NCBI GenBank assembly: GCA_025531455.1
Contig: JAMYHL010000018.1
Coordinates: 62,001-126,000 of the forward strand
Direction of reading: 5' to 3'
DNA length: 64,000 bases
Source: Apiotrichum sp. Y4204
Taxonomy: Eukaryota > Basidiomycota > Tremellomycetes > Trichosporonales > Trichosporonaceae
Positions 33,608-46,404 of this stretch are shown here, in pieces. The number at the start of each line of letters is the position of its first letter. Position 1 is the stretch's first letter. The notes under the pieces are model-generated. The model searched no databases, was not told the origin of the DNA, and was given only the letters and a program-made list of their open reading frames with translations. The position numbers and the translations under genes were made by a program.

Positions 33608-34181
33608 TTAGAGCTCCTCCTTGCGGTTCTTGATGTCGAGAAGCTCGACGTCAAAGGTAAGCGTCGCCTCGGCGGGGATGACTGGGGGGTGGCCGCGCTT
33701 GCCTGCAGGTTAGCCGATAATATCACGACTAGCTCCATCTATACGCACCGTAGGCAAGCTCGTGGGGGATCGTCAGGATACGCTTCTCGCCGACACACAT
33801 GTCAAGGAGACCTTGCTCCCAGCCCTGGATGACCTGGCCCTGGCCAACTGTCTGTCAGTTGTGCACTGTCTTACAAATAGCAACGTTAAGTTGGCGCCAA
33901 ACACTGAGCATCGCCATTCTGCAGGGCACTCACTGGTGAACTCAAAGGGGCGATTACGGTCACGCGAGGAGTCAAACTTGGAGCCGTCCTCGAGGGTACC
34001 GGTGTAGCTGCTGTCAGAGGTGTGCTTTCTCCGCCAGCGATGCTTACTGCATGGACATGCGGTCGCCCTTGCGCGACTTGAGGTTGCATGTCTCGGGAGT
34101 GTGCGTGACCTTGATGCCAAGGCCGGCAGCAAAGACGGTCACGGCTGCGAGAGCGAGCAGGGCGAAGATACGGTGAAGCAT
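33608..34181 (-). CDS. FKBP-type peptidyl-prolyl isomerase with signal peptide (FKBP2-like)
   Basis: Catalyses cis-trans isomerisation of Xaa-Pro bonds during folding in the secretory pathway. Exons 34181-34048, 34007-33934, 33847-33749 and 33702-33608 give 133 residues. A hydrophobic signal peptide ([19 protein letters not shown]) is followed by one compact FKBP domain. Drug-pocket residues are intact: Y in [32 protein letters not shown] with the V-I and W, AYG, and F in LTFDVELL. It ends in RKEEL, whose KEEL resembles the ER-retrieval tetrapeptides seen on other FKBP2 proteins, so ER residence is likely. The start is the first ATG before the signal peptide. The exon 2 acceptor is CAGCAG, so one extra serine is possible. 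Identity firm. Confidence 0.93.
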
Positions 34182-34327
34182 GGTGAGACGTCGAGAGAAG
34201 AACACCGAGACAAAAAGGTTGAGAGGGAGATAATGTAGGTGACTGACGGTGACGACGATCGAGTTGATCGACGCGAGTGCGCTGGCACATGTGATCCAAA
34301 CGGAGTTTCCTTGATGTCCGTTAACAA

Positions 34328-34355
34328 TGACGTGACAGAAAAGGCAATCACGTGA
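34328..34355. promoter_or_regulatory. CRE-like and E-box sites upstream of the FKBP gene
   Basis: TGACGTGA at 34328-34335 and the palindrome TCACGTGA at 34348-34355 lie about 150-175 bases before the FKBP start codon. These match bZIP and bHLH consensus sites; a role in ER-stress control is only a guess. Confidence 0.35.
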
Positions 34356-37300
34356 CACTGGGCGTCCTGCGGAGCTGCGGCGTCTCGCCCGAGCGACAGA
34401 TCTACAGGTCCGCCGATCCGGAGAACTGGCCACGTACAGCCACCAAGCAGCAGGTGCCACAGATCTGAGCCGCCCCACTTTGCCCGATTCAGCCGGATGT
34501 GGCATGTGGCACTCTGATTCTCCATGCAAATCATGCACGACGAGGAATGCAAGGCCCTAACTGCAAGTTGCAAGCCTGTCGCAGACTGTCGGATGCGACA
34601 ATACTGTAGATGTTATTCCTGAAGAGTAAAAATGGTCTCCCATGCGCTCTGAGGAGCTCAAGGTGCCAAAACTGAGGGCAGTAGGCGGAACCACAGTGTG
34701 ACACTTGTTGGGGCAGCCATCTACCGACTACGAATGGTTCCATCCGCAATATGAGGCTTTGTCACACCAGTGGGCAACTATGTCCGGGCTTGTAGAAGTA
34801 AAAATGTTGATGACGAAGGGACTCCAAAACTACACCCGACAGTACAATCCGCTCGCCGATCAACCCCACAGCAAAGACAGGTGGGCTGAGTTTATCACGA
34901 CGTAGAGTGGGCTGCTGTGCTGCCGTCTTGTGCACACCGTAGAGATGGATAGATCACCATGAATTTGTGGGCCCCAAGCTATACAAGACGTTGACTTCCC
35001 CGCCACAGACACCCCAACAAAGCTTCTATAAGGCGGAGACGGCCCAGACACGCACTGGAGCATGCCCCCATAGCCAAACCAGGGTGGACAGGAACGTTGA
35101 GCTGACAGAGCAGTAGTGCTGCCGGCCGACAGCCACAGGAACGTGAAGTCTAGCCTAGCTTAAACTACTTTCGACCTTCGTGCGGTCCATCTTCAGTGGT
35201 AGCGAAAATCTCTTGGAGAAGTCTGGTGTGGCTTACGGCCTGTTCCGAGCTAAACAAGCGGTGGCACGGCTCCCGGCTTTCCAGAGCCAAACCGTCGGGG
35301 ACGCAATGGTTTCAAAGGCCTGGTAATCTCCCCTCGGCAACGTGAGTAGCGTCGGAGATTCAGGGCCTGCAACGTCGGCCACAGTCTAGAGCGGAACATC
35401 GCGGTAGCGGCAGGATCGACACACGGGAGATCCACGTCTGGGTCTGGAAGTACCTTCAGAGGAATGCGGGACGGTCCCAAACCTTCCAAGTGATTGGACT
35501 TTCTCCCTCAAACTCTGCAACGTCGTTAGATGTTCTCGGCTCAAGCAACTGTTCTAGCGTCGCCGAGGATCGACAGTCAAGCAGTGGCATTCGACATTCC
35601 TCCTTCGGAGAAACTTGCTTTCAATTCCCAAACTTTCCTTCCCGTGTGAGTCGGTGGAGCAAAACCTAACAAAGGAACTGTACGCCTGGCGGGGCACTAT
35701 TGTGGTAGGACAACCTGCTTTTGTCGTGAGGCTTCCCCCATGTTGTTGGAACTCGGTGCGGACGGCAGGTGGGCTGAATGAGAAGCTAGTCCATCTTGTT
35801 ACGCTATTGACCAGCTGCTCGCAGTACTTGTCCACTGCCGTGTTCCAGAGCTTGTAAGCTCTTTTAATAGAGTTTGGTGTTGGTGTGGGGGCGTTAGGTA
35901 TCTTCGGTATGCATAGACGGCAATGAAGGATCTACACGCAGGGACTCGAAGCTGCTTGACGGCTGATGGGATACACTTGTTCGGACTTCGGCAAAGCTCA
36001 AGATCTGTCCGCGGAACCCTCGGCCATGCGTCGACGCTAATGATGCTGAAAGTCAATTTTGAACATTTGTGAGACCGGGTGGCGTGATGGCCAGAATCAC
36101 TGTACGGGCTTAGCTATTCGAACGAGCTGTTCGGACGGCCCCTCGCGCGCTGAGCCCCACAGACGGGTAAAGAAGCGGTGCTGCACTTGGACAGTGACAG
36201 TGGTGCTCTTTTGTCCCACATTAAATTCCGCAAGAGGGGAGGCGTTTTACAACGTTCAATTCCAATCCAAAAAGCGCCACTAGTTGCTTGAGCCGCAAAC
36301 AGATAAATCCGTTGTTTTGTGGTCCGTCAAGAAAAGCCACATTGGTTGCTCGGAAGACAGCTAGCTAACCAGCTACGGGTGTCGTTGTTTCAAATCTCAC
36401 ACTGAGCTCATGGCGGGAAGACCTGGTTTCCTTTGTTTGTGACATCGCAAACAATAATGTCTGTGGGACTGCTGGGAGCATGAATGTTGTTGAAGGAGAT
36501 GGGTCTCCCCTCTCTTGCCGGGCTCTAAGGGCTGTCAATCCACACCACTTTCTATTTCCTGCCCCGCCTCTCGGCCGGCCAGTTTGGTTTCGGGCGCATC
36601 CGGCCACTGCCCATTAAATTCAACTGCGTATCACTGGATCCGCTTTGCCCTTTATTAAGAAAGTCCTTCAGCTCGATACTCCCCGATTGGTTGGAGAGTA
36701 GCTCTACCAGTGATTGTCAGTATGGCAAGAAGTTCTTGAGTGGCCTTGGCTTTGAGAATATGTGAGATGGCCTTGTTTCGCAGAGCTCCTCGCCAAGCTT
36801 GCGGGCGAGAGAGATATTGGATTACGCCATCAGGTCGTCCTCTATACTATTCTAGCCGCAGTGTGGAGCCTTGACCCAAGGAGCAGGAAACGTACCTGAG
36901 GTCTTTCAGCTAGACCAGGTCCACACCTCACTGACTGAGGAATGACGGTGATACCCCGGGATCCCTCAGGTCATCTGATAGCCCACCTGTACAAGGAAAA
37001 CTGGAAAAGAGGAAGGAGGACAGAGGGCAAGCGGCCGACGGGTAACGTCCCTCAGTCGCTCGCTAGTGTGGAATGCAATTGTTGCTGAAAGGAACATCCG
37101 CGTCCCTCTCACTCGTATACCCGCTAGTCCAAGCTGAGCCCAAGGACCTAGAGGAGATCAACACACAGACGAGTACGACATTGCCCACGCCCACCGGCCT
37201 TCGCGCGCTCACAGGGTAAATACCAGAGGGACACTTGTTGTTGGTAGGTGACCCTTTTGGCCTATTGGCATCCAGCGATCTGGGGTTCCTGCTGCGAAAC

Positions 37301-38089
37301 CAAGAAGAGCCATAGTGTTGATCTTTGCGCGTTTATTCTGCTCTCGTGAGATCTTATTCTGTAGCTTTTAGTCGGAGAATGCAAGAAGAAAAATGACGGG
37401 CCGTAAAGGCCACCCAAGGAGAACGTGACTGTGTCGGCATCTCGGGTTGGGGAAGTAACGGAGAATCCCTGTCAACCAAAAGAGTAGTATGTATCAGTTG
37501 GCCTGTTGCTTGAAAGGCGCAGAAAGGCCCGAATCGCAGAGGGGCCGGGCCAGAGCCAGAAATCAGAGAGCCAGCTTTGTGGCAGCCACACGCGCTACTG
37601 CTGCAACGATTACGAACTCCCTCCAGGCCCTCCACAGCCCTGCCTTGTGTCCCTCTCGCCTCCACCGCCTCTCCGCACGCCTTCACCCCAGCGAGAAGCG
37701 TGTATTCTAGTCTTTGCACAAGAATGTCGGGGAGATGCTTTGATGTATGCAGCTAGTTACTACTCGACTCAGATTTCATGCCTGGATCTGGATGGACATG
37801 CCCCACATTGGCCATTGCGCACATGCCGTGTGCTTGGGACATGCCATGGGTGAGGCATGAGAGCGTGGAGAAAGCGGTTCACGGGCTTGCGGGTCACCAT
37901 GTCGGCTACATGCAAGATGAGCGGTCTATGCGCCGCGTCCGCCACTCGTTCTCTGTCAAATAATAACTCCTGTATCCTGCATTCTTTGTTCTGTGAGTCT
38001 GTATGGACAGTGCAGGTGGTATGTATTGCTGTTGGCCTGTTTGTCGTTGTCAAGCCTGGGCTTTGGCCTTAATCTAGACAAGCGAAGTG
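34356..38089. other. Gene-poor block with open-frame scraps
   Basis: About 3.7 kb that looks less GC-rich than its neighbours and has no complete gene. Protein-like scraps on the minus strand include an open run of about 130 codons, roughly 35944-35554 (containing IKRAYKLWNTAVDKYCEQL), with no in-frame ATG. A run ending near 36655 contains LSRPQAWRGALRNKAISHIL and is preceded by a stop. A frame at 35489-35250 contains DVDLPCVDPAATAMFRSRL. They could be decayed genes, old transposon pieces or chance. Confidence 0.35.
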
Positions 38090-38672
38090 TTCAATGGGCT
38101 CATCCCTCCCCTTGCTCCTCTCCTGCATTCCCATCTCCTGTCCTCCCTCTCCCTCCCTTTCTCTGCCTTTCTTCCGTAGTCAGTCACCCCTCTCCCTTGT
38201 CCCCTTGCTTGCATCGCATTCTGCATATCTCACCTTTGATTTCTTTTCTTTACACACTTTCTTGCCTTTCCTCTCCCCACCTTCTCCGCGATTCTGATTT
38301 TCTCTTTCTCACTGTATCTCAGTCTTGCTCCCATTCCCCATCTGTGTCATTCCCCCGTCATTCTCTCGCTCTCCCCATTCCTCTCCATCGCTGAGGGCCT
38401 TGGGACTGTTTTCGATTATTGATTTATCGTCCTCTCGTCGTGGACATCCGGCTATCGTCCTCGACTGGCCACTTGCATCCATTCGTCTTGGACGGAAGGG
38501 TGATTGTTCGCCACTGGTCTTTCGTACACGTACCACAATCATCTCGTCGTGTATCCCCTCGGAGTAGCTTATTTTCAGCCCCATCACACGTTGTACTGTT
38601 CTTCCTCCACCCCATCTCGTTCCTGTTTCCTTCCTTGTTTCTCTTGTCCCCCTCTCTGTTTACTAAAACTCG
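38090..38672 (+). promoter_or_regulatory. CT-rich leader/promoter of the second Zn2Cys6 regulator
   Basis: Sense-strand pyrimidine-rich tract (CTCCCTCTCC, TTCCTCTCCC and similar) running up to the ATG at 38673, like the tracts before the other two regulator genes in this window. Confidence 0.5.
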
Positions 38673-41193
38673 ATGCCGACCGACGCACCGGAGAAAAAGA
38701 CACCTATCCCTCGACCACGCAAAGCGTAAGCATGCGCTCTGGGGCTTGTAAGGATGGCCTTTTGCTGACATGCATTACAGATGCACGACTTGTCGGGGAC
38801 TCAAGGTGGGTGTGATTGGACCCTGATCGACTACATCCGTCGCATTGCACACGCATCATCTCACCGGTTTCGGTGACAGACCGCACACAATGTTTTGTTC
38901 GTTTTGCCGCTCAACTCACCAACTCTCCAGACCCGATGTCTTCCCGACGGTGAACACAGTCATCCCAATGCTCGATGTTCGCGATGTGCGCGCCTCGGCT
39001 TAGAGTGTGTTTACTCGCGTGCGAGGCGGGGGAGGTGAGTCACTGTCACCAGTCGCCAGCTTACGTTGTTCCAGGCCGCCGCGCGTCCCCAACCAGTCGA
39101 CTACGGTTCTCAACAACCAACATCAAATGCACAATCATCCCCAACACCCCATCCATGCAGATTCATCTGCGAACGCGGTTAATGGTCGCATGCTGTGGGA
39201 CATGCGTCGGCCGGTCGCCGTTCCTCCACTCGCACCATCCATTCCCCCACGACCAAACCATCCTCCCAACTCCAACGGGCTCATTTCCCCCCAGCTCTCT
39301 CTCGACGTGATTTCTTCAACTTGGAACACCGTGAATGTGCCCAACGGCTCCACACTTATTCATACCACCCCGCCTAATATTTACGAAGCACGAAGCGAAT
39401 CTATCGAGTCGCCCACACTTCATGGAGGTTTGAACCACACCCACAGCGGGAGTTCGATCCACCAAAACAACAGTCCCAGCATTCATGACTATCTTGAGCC
39501 CAAGCTTTTGGGTAAGGACTCGCGAGCCATTTCTCCCGCCAGCTACAGTCATCTTGAGGTTGTGTATCCAGGACCGATTGAGACGGGAATTATCAGCGAT
39601 GCCGAGGCTCGTTTACTATTCACCCAGTGAGTTCCAGCATAGTTACTGTATTGTATATATTCTTCACCCCCTGGGGATAATACTGACTGCCGCACAGATT
39701 TATGCAAAACATTGCTCCGTGCTCCGGCCTGTTTGATGTTGGTTATCACACCTTCGACCGCATGCAGGCCTCGCAGCCGGTATTTACTGCAATCCTCGCA
39801 ACCTCGGCCCGATTCTTTCGCCCAGATATCAGCAACCAGCTTATTGGCCTGGCCGACAATCTGGTCACTCGTGCCATCATGAATGGTGATTATGATCTTC
39901 AGCTCATTCAGGCTCTCCTAGTTGTGGTTTATTGGCGCCGTAAACCTGATCGAACGATCTATCTCAAGCTTGGAATAGCCTGTCGACTGTTGTGCGAACT
40001 TCATATTGATTGGTCAAACCAGTCCATGCCTCCCCCTCAAACCGAAGAGCAACATTGGCGGCAGCTGGATGAGGAGCGCACATTTTTCAGTACGTCGTGC
40101 ATTTCATCACCGCAATCGGCTAACAGTTTCAGATGTCGTCTGTGGGTAGCAACTCTTTTGACGATATCGCGGATGACTAACCGATAGCTATGGACTTGTG
40201 GTACTCGACAATTCTACAGCTGCCCCCGAATGGGTCTCTGGTTCTTCCCTCGGTTCAACAAGTCATGTACTGGGCTGAACAGCACGGCCACCTGAGTCTT
40301 GCCGGCGACTACTTCAAAGCATTCATTACCGGGTGGGTACACATCAGGTATCATGGTTAACGAAAGACTCTGGGATATCCTGAAGAGCTTCGCGGGAGCT
40401 CACTTCAATTTGGAGGAAGTGGTCCAGTTTGGTGCATGGAGCTATGATATGAGGGAGAAACGTTTAGTTGATCATCTCAACTTGTGGCTCAGCAATCCCA
40501 ATCTCCGAGCGTACGCCGGTCAGGCTCAGATTATCGGTAAAACGACTCTCCTCAAGCTTCGTGTGGTTGGGTTTTTGCAGAACTCAGACCCCAAAATCAC
40601 TTGCTCTACGCTCCTCAGCTTGACAGAGGAACTCCTCAACATCATTAATCAGCTCGCCAACAGTGGTGAGATTCTGTATTGGTACGACGTGTGCTGTTGC
40701 GTTCTGCCCATGCCGGGTATTCTACTTCACAACGTATGTCTGAATGTGATTGCCGCTGACAGCAGCTTCGACGGCGTTTCACCCACGAGGACTGCATTCG
40801 TGCAGTCACCTTTTGCGCCCAAATGAGGGACATTTTTGCTCGGCTCGGGAATGTGACCGTCGGACCAGATGAAACAATGTTGGGAATCAGCCGCTTTTAC
40901 CGAAAGCTAGCCAAGGCCTTTGAAGAGTTCAAGGCTGGGACGGAGGACCCCCAAGTTGCGATGGTAAGCTTGAAAGAAACTATAGATATCCAAAAGACTA
41001 ACACCGTTAGGCGATCGACAACATTCTCCAAGGCGTGCCGCATTGGTCTCCTTTGGTGAATTTCGGCTCGGAAGCGGAACTTCTTGGCAGCAGCACCACC
41101 ACGACGTCCAACACCACCAATGCTGCTGGCAGTGCAGCTCCATCCGATTGGTCGTGGATGGGGGTTCAGTCTCGCTGGGACGGTTCGACCTAG
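38673..41193 (+). CDS. Zn2Cys6 fungal transcription factor
   Basis: Best model: exons 38673-38725, 38781-38805, 38931-39034, 39075-39626, 39698-40089, 40133-40141, 40188-40332, 40367-40733, 40766-40963 and 41011-41193, about 675 residues. The N-terminus PRPRKACTTCRGLKTRC, a 12-residue loop, then CSRCARLGLEC and VYSRARRGRPPR is a complete Gal4-type cluster. A Ser/Pro/His linker follows, then a fungal-specific middle domain (LLFTQFMQNIAPCSGLFD, QPVFTAILATSARFF, LIQALLVVVYWR, GIACRLLCELHIDW). The tail ends in a Thr/Ser/Asn-rich segment and WSWMGVQSRWDGST. Exon 2 is 25 nt inside the zinc cluster. The 9-nt exon at 40133 is uncertain: one intron from 40090 to 40187 would also keep frame. Targets unknown. 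Confidence 0.85.
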
Positions 41194-43550
41194 GGTGCAC
41201 GATGGGCAAGTCTCAGCAAGAAACGCTTAGGGAGCGAAGAAGCCCAGCGTACTTCGAGCGGATCGAGAGCCTCTGATATTTGGCGTATCCAGAACCACTT
41301 CAAACCTGTCTCAACAATATTTTATGTTTTCAACGCGGTTGCGTATCGTTTGGGTTTCAAGGTCATCAACATATGTAGCTTTAGGGTATTCTGTTTGTTG
41401 GACATGATGAACGGTGCAGAAGACTGTCGGGGGCAAGCTCATTCAATAGACGCGCTGCATTGGCCACAGTCGTGCTGCGTCCGCGTTCTGGCAGGTGCCA
41501 CAACTGTGTGTATGAAGAACACAAAGAACGCCACATGCCTCGATCGATGCGCTTCCAAGGAATGCTTACGTCGTAAATGAATTGCTTGGCAAGCTTGATG
41601 CATGCCCACTCTACGTTGACCAGAAGCCTTCAACGGACAGTAATTCACACAACATTATGAGAGGGAAAATACAACTGGACTTAGGTTGTAGGAAGCGGTG
41701 GAGGGCGACATGGAAGACGGCGTAAAGCAACTCCTCGAACGCCACATGTACAGTACGGAACACGTCCCCATACAACGATGCACCGCTTCAGCAGTGACAA
41801 CCGTTGTTTATCGGTTTCCGCCAGGCACAAGGGCATGGCCTGGCCAGGGGACGCTTAAGCGACTGCAGGGCTTGATTCCGTTTTCGATCCTTGGTGATGG
41901 GGACGGTGCGGGAACGGACGATGCGGGAACGGAACGGAGGAGCGTTTAGATGTGCAGCGCATTCGGGGAACCATGGCCAGCACCAAAGTTGCATTTTGGT
42001 AAAAGTCAAAAGGTCGTTGCTGGTCAGCTTGAGCCTTCAGCCAGCCGCATGGGGAGAAGGGCCACACCCAAGGAACATGGGACATCGGGAATTAGCATCG
42101 GGAATTCCAGCACTTCATAATGGAAAATGGGGGATCGGGGCCTGGCCCGCCCTGGAAGGCGAATCAGGCACGGATTCCCGAAATGCCATTACACTCTGCG
42201 CTGGCCGCATCCAGAGTTGGATATTATCACCGAACCTGTGCAACACAGATGTGTGTCCCGCGCTCTTGTGTTGCGTCTTCGGCGCAGTGCAATGTGATCA
42301 ATTGGTAGAGTCTCTGCCACAGCTCGGTGGGTCTCGGTACACCATGACAGTGGACGTCGTTGGACTGGAAAAAGCTGAGCGACCCACGTTCCCCAGAAAT
42401 TGATCAAGTGCACTGTGCCCGAGCGCAAAGGCAGAATGTTTAGTGCTGCACATGGACAGCCCAGCCGAGAGTTGGACGCCTCGCCGGGATTTATGGGTAT
42501 TTTTGGATCTTCTATTAATGATGAGAACCTCCTACTGATGAGAAGTTCCAACGCATAGTCCGGAATTCCGTCCGCGGAATGCTATACCGTGTCCGTGGAG
42601 CTGTACATTGACCAACTTGCAGCTTGCCTGGTTCAGAAAGGTTTCAACGTCAGCGACGCCGCCCAGTTAAAAGGGGGGAACTCTGCAGAACTGGCGCCAT
42701 TACCTGGGGGGGGGAATCCAAGGCTACAGCACTGTATCCCCTCAAAGAAGTACCCATCAGTTCCCGTTCCATGGTTTTCACTGATTCTCACAATTCCTGG
42801 AACAACAGAAACAATGGGAGTGGCGGAATATGGGTACTCACGGTGTGGAGGGGCAGGACGAGGTTGAGACCAGTTGGTGGGAAGACCAGTTGGTGGGAAT
42901 ATGGACATAGGGACAATGGCAAGTAGACACGCCTGACCCAACGATGCGTCTCTGATAGACTTGCAGGTCCTACTGTGTTCACTTACTCTGCCTCTGCCCC
43001 AGGTTCTTGTTCAAACATACGGAATTCGCCATTCGTCTGTGCCGAATGCAATCAGACATACCGCATCCACGATCCACGCACTGCGCGTCCTTGAGGCATC
43101 GAGATCTGGGGGCCGACAATCACGTGTCGAGACTTGCCAGTCCATGGTCTGTAAATGCCTTGCTTCTTCAAATCCCCTCTATTCGGTTCCAACTACGCCT
43201 GGTTGCCACAGTACCTGCGTGCCGATGACGCATGTTACAGAAGACGCGCGGCGCAGAAACGAGGAACTGATCGAGCTGACCGAAAGCCAATCGCCGACGG
43301 CGCGGCAGATTCCGTCATCCCAGCTTAACGTTATGGACCGTTCCATTGCACCTCTTTGTCCCGATTCTTTTAGGTCTATCAATGTCATGATCACATACAG
43401 GTTGAACTCTACGAGACTCTAACACGTGTATATCTCTCTATCCCAGAAACAGATGGCGGGCAGGTGGCCCAAGTGTATGTGTATGTCGTATGTAATGCGT
43501 GTAGGTGTAATAATGTACAGTCCACACTCCTTTGAGCTGGTTGAAAATGC
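41194..43550. other. Gene-poor interval
   Basis: About 2.4 kb between convergent genes without a recognisable gene or RNA. All open frames are short and without family features. Confidence 0.4.
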
Positions 43551-45288
43551 TTAAGCGCCCTCCGAAAGCTCGACACCCGAGTCGGGAGGGGCGACGACGA
43601 CACCAGCGCGCTGGGCCTGGCCACGGGCGTTCTTGTAGAAGGCAACGTCCGCGCCGTCCTCAACGAACAGGCACTGGCGATGCGACTTCCAGAGAGAAAC
43701 GAGCATGTTCTCCTCGGAGCGGTGGTAGTGCTCGCCGAGGAAGTTCTTGAGAGCCTCAGTTGCCTCCCACGCGTGGTAGTGAGGAATCTTGGAGCAGATG
43801 TGGTGGGCGACGTGAGTCTCGCACAGGCCGTGGACGCACCAGGCTCCAATAGGGCCAAAGAAGGTGCGGTCAATGGTGCAGAGCGCGCCACGGGGGAAGG
43901 TCCAGAGGTTGTCCGAGTAGTGAGCTGCGCTGAGTCAGTACACATATAGAAGAATCTCTGTGGCACAGCATGACTCACGCAGGACGGGGTCGGTGTGCTG
44001 GAGGTAGGTAATCATGACGAGATGCGAGTTGACCAGCAGGTAGGGGATTCCGTAGTAGAGCATCATCTCGGTGAAGGTACGCTTGTACGACCAGTACGCG
44101 GCGCCGGCAAGAACAGCGAAGATACCAAGGTCGGACCAGAGAATTTGCCACTTGTGGTTCTTGCGGAAGATGATCGACGACGGGGTGAAGTCTGAATTGT
44201 TAGCAACGTTCTCCGGATAACAAGCTCGAGCTTCTGACCGCCATCGCGCCATGTCGACTAGAGTCGCCCCATGGCCCCAGAGATCGGCAGGGGTGGCGAT
44301 CGGCAAAGTGACAAGCAGCAGATCAACGGATCGATAGGCTGTATGGCACCATGCCCATTCCGTGCACCTAAGGCTTCCCGCTGCTAGCTTCTGCTTTGAC
44401 TCCAAAACTTACGGTTCGTCCACGCGGGGTAGCGGTTCTGGCCGGCAGCGTTCATGACGAGGTAGAGAGGGAAGCCAAGGAGCTGGTACATGGCAACCCA
44501 GAACGCAGCGATGGGAATGTGGTCAAGCGCCTCGGCGAGAGCGGACTGCGAGTCCTCGGAAACCCTGTGCACGTTAGTCTGACTCTTGTCTTCGCTGCCC
44601 ACACCGCGACTTACTCAAGACCAACAATCTCATCCTCGTCTTTGGCCTCGGGAAGGCCGCGCTCCTTACGAGTGCGAGGAACAAACACCTCGTCGCGAGT
44701 GAGCGATCCCGTCGAGGCGTGGTGACGTCCATGCGAGATGCGCCAAGCGTGGTAGGGCACGAGAAGGAGCGAGTGGACAACCCAACCGACTGCGTTGTTC
44801 AGGGTCTTGGAGGTAGAGAACGCTTGGTGACCGCACTCGTGGCCAACAACCCAGAGACCCATGCCCCAGAACGACGAGAAGATAAAGTAGAGCGTCCAGA
44901 GAGCCGCACGGGTGATGGTGGCCGCGGTGGCCGAGCCGAGGACTGGGGCGAACTCGGCAGCACGGGGACCAGACCAGGCGACAAAGCGGTCAATGTTCGA
45001 TGCGCCCCAGGCAAGGAGACCCAGAGCCACGACATCCTGCACAAGAGTCACACTTGAACGGAGAGCCGAGCGCTCAAAGCAGTGTGCGGGAATCGCATCC
45101 ATAAGCTGCTTGTTGGTGTAGTTGGGCACCATAAAGCTGGTGGCGTGTCAGGATGGAGCGATGTGCGACTGGGTACAAAATACGCACCGCTTGCCCTCGG
45201 GCACATCGTCGACGCTGAGCTTGTTGATAGCCCTAGTCTTGGAGGGGGCCGCCTTTGCGGCCTTGTCGTCGACGCGTTGGCGGAGCAT
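43551..45288 (-). CDS. Delta-12 (oleate) fatty acid desaturase, FAD2 type
   Basis: ER-membrane di-iron enzyme that inserts a double bond at C12 of oleoyl chains to give linoleoyl lipids, using cytochrome b5 electrons. Exons 45288-45188, 45136-44615, 44564-44413, 44191-43979 and 43924-43551 give about 453 residues. The three histidine boxes are present: HECGH (about 133-137), HGRHH (about 169-173) and HVAHH (about 367-371). Membrane segments lie around 65-80, 105-130 and in exons 3-4 (FWVAMYQLLGFPLYLVM; SDLGIFAVLAGAAYWSY). TRDEVFVP and WTNHFTPSS are typical of the fungal delta-12/omega-3 clade. A delta-15 or bifunctional enzyme cannot be excluded by eye. Intron 3 (44192-44412) is unusually long here, 221 nt. 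Confidence 0.92.
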
Positions 45289-46404
45289 GGTGACAGGAGT
45301 GAATGATCAAGATAAGAAAGCTGACACCGCTTAAGTGGAAAATCCTATCCACCCAACGTGTCACAGATTCTTATCCCGCTCAGACTTTTGTATCCCCATT
45401 GACAGGTCCTGCATGGCCTGCATATCAGACGCCGCGATACACGTTTGTTGCGCGTTGCACGTAAGAGAGAGTTATTTTTTCAATACTGTATGCGCGCCAT
45501 GCCATAAGCAAATCAGATCGTGTCTGTATCCGATCGAGGCATGGGGCCATGGGGCCATCGGGGGCGATAGGCCGGGGAGAGGACAGGGAGAGGGGAACAC
45601 AGCCCCTGGGCTTGACATCTCGAGTGTCGCGAGTGTAGGGCTCTCGAGCCGCCGAGAAGAGAAATCAAGCTCGAAACAGGTGATCACCAGCGCCAGTCAG
45701 TCCCGAGGCCCCAGGTCGGAAAAATTAGCTTGGCCCATGGCCACTGAGGGGCCGTTATTGCGCCGTTGATCCGAGGTGTGCGGGGAGAGGAGTCGATGGA
45801 TTGTATCCAAATGTTAAATTTTGACGAGATCCAGATTAAGCAAAGCGAAGTGTGATTCAAACAGGCCCCCCCCGGCCCCCCCCCCCCCCCCATTCAAACA
45901 GGTGCCCCTTGAAACGGGCGCAGGTTTAGGACACCGTGTGGCCCTGATCGTCCCTGCTACTTGGATCCCCCTTCCCGGCCTCGGATCGTCCAGTTTGTTC
46001 TTGGTATTGACAGGCTCCAGCTGGGGCAACCGGACCCTGAGCTCAACGGGAGACGGAATTAAAAAATGAGAGGACAGAAAATCCTGGCCGTCGTTTGTTC
46101 ATCTATCGCTCAATTCGGTCTTAACAAATAATCGCCGAAGAGCGGGATCAAAAGTTCCTGCTTATGTGGGACCAGTGGCCCTACGGTGGTATTGGCTGGT
46201 TGGCTGATCACTGTGACTGTTACGGTGGTGTGTGGTTGCATGTGTGGTTGCATGGGTGGTCTGGGTGGCAGACACCGCGTTCGCTGCCTACCGCTGGCCG
46301 GCATGCTGGCTGGCTGCTGGCCACGGCGCCACCACTGCAAAGTTGATGATTGTTAAGCTTTCCTGACTGCCATCCGTCAAGTACCCGGTTCAGCACTCTC
46401 AAAA
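45289..46404. other. Divergent promoter region between desaturase and eL31
   Basis: Shared upstream region of two divergent genes, about 1.1 kb. Contains the C-tract with flanking repeats listed separately. No gene is recognised; short open frames near 45814-46029 read through the C-tract. Confidence 0.45.
45855..45902. repeat. C-tract flanked by 11-bp direct repeats
   Basis: ATTCAAACAGG occurs at 45855-45865 and again at 45892-45902. Between them lie C runs of 8 (45866-45873) and 16 (45876-45891) separated by GG. Probably a slippage-prone tract. Confidence 0.75.

Noticed and set aside
42285..42340. Possible tRNA-like A box (TTGGTAGAGTCTC)
   Set aside because: No matching B box or acceptor stem pairing nearby.
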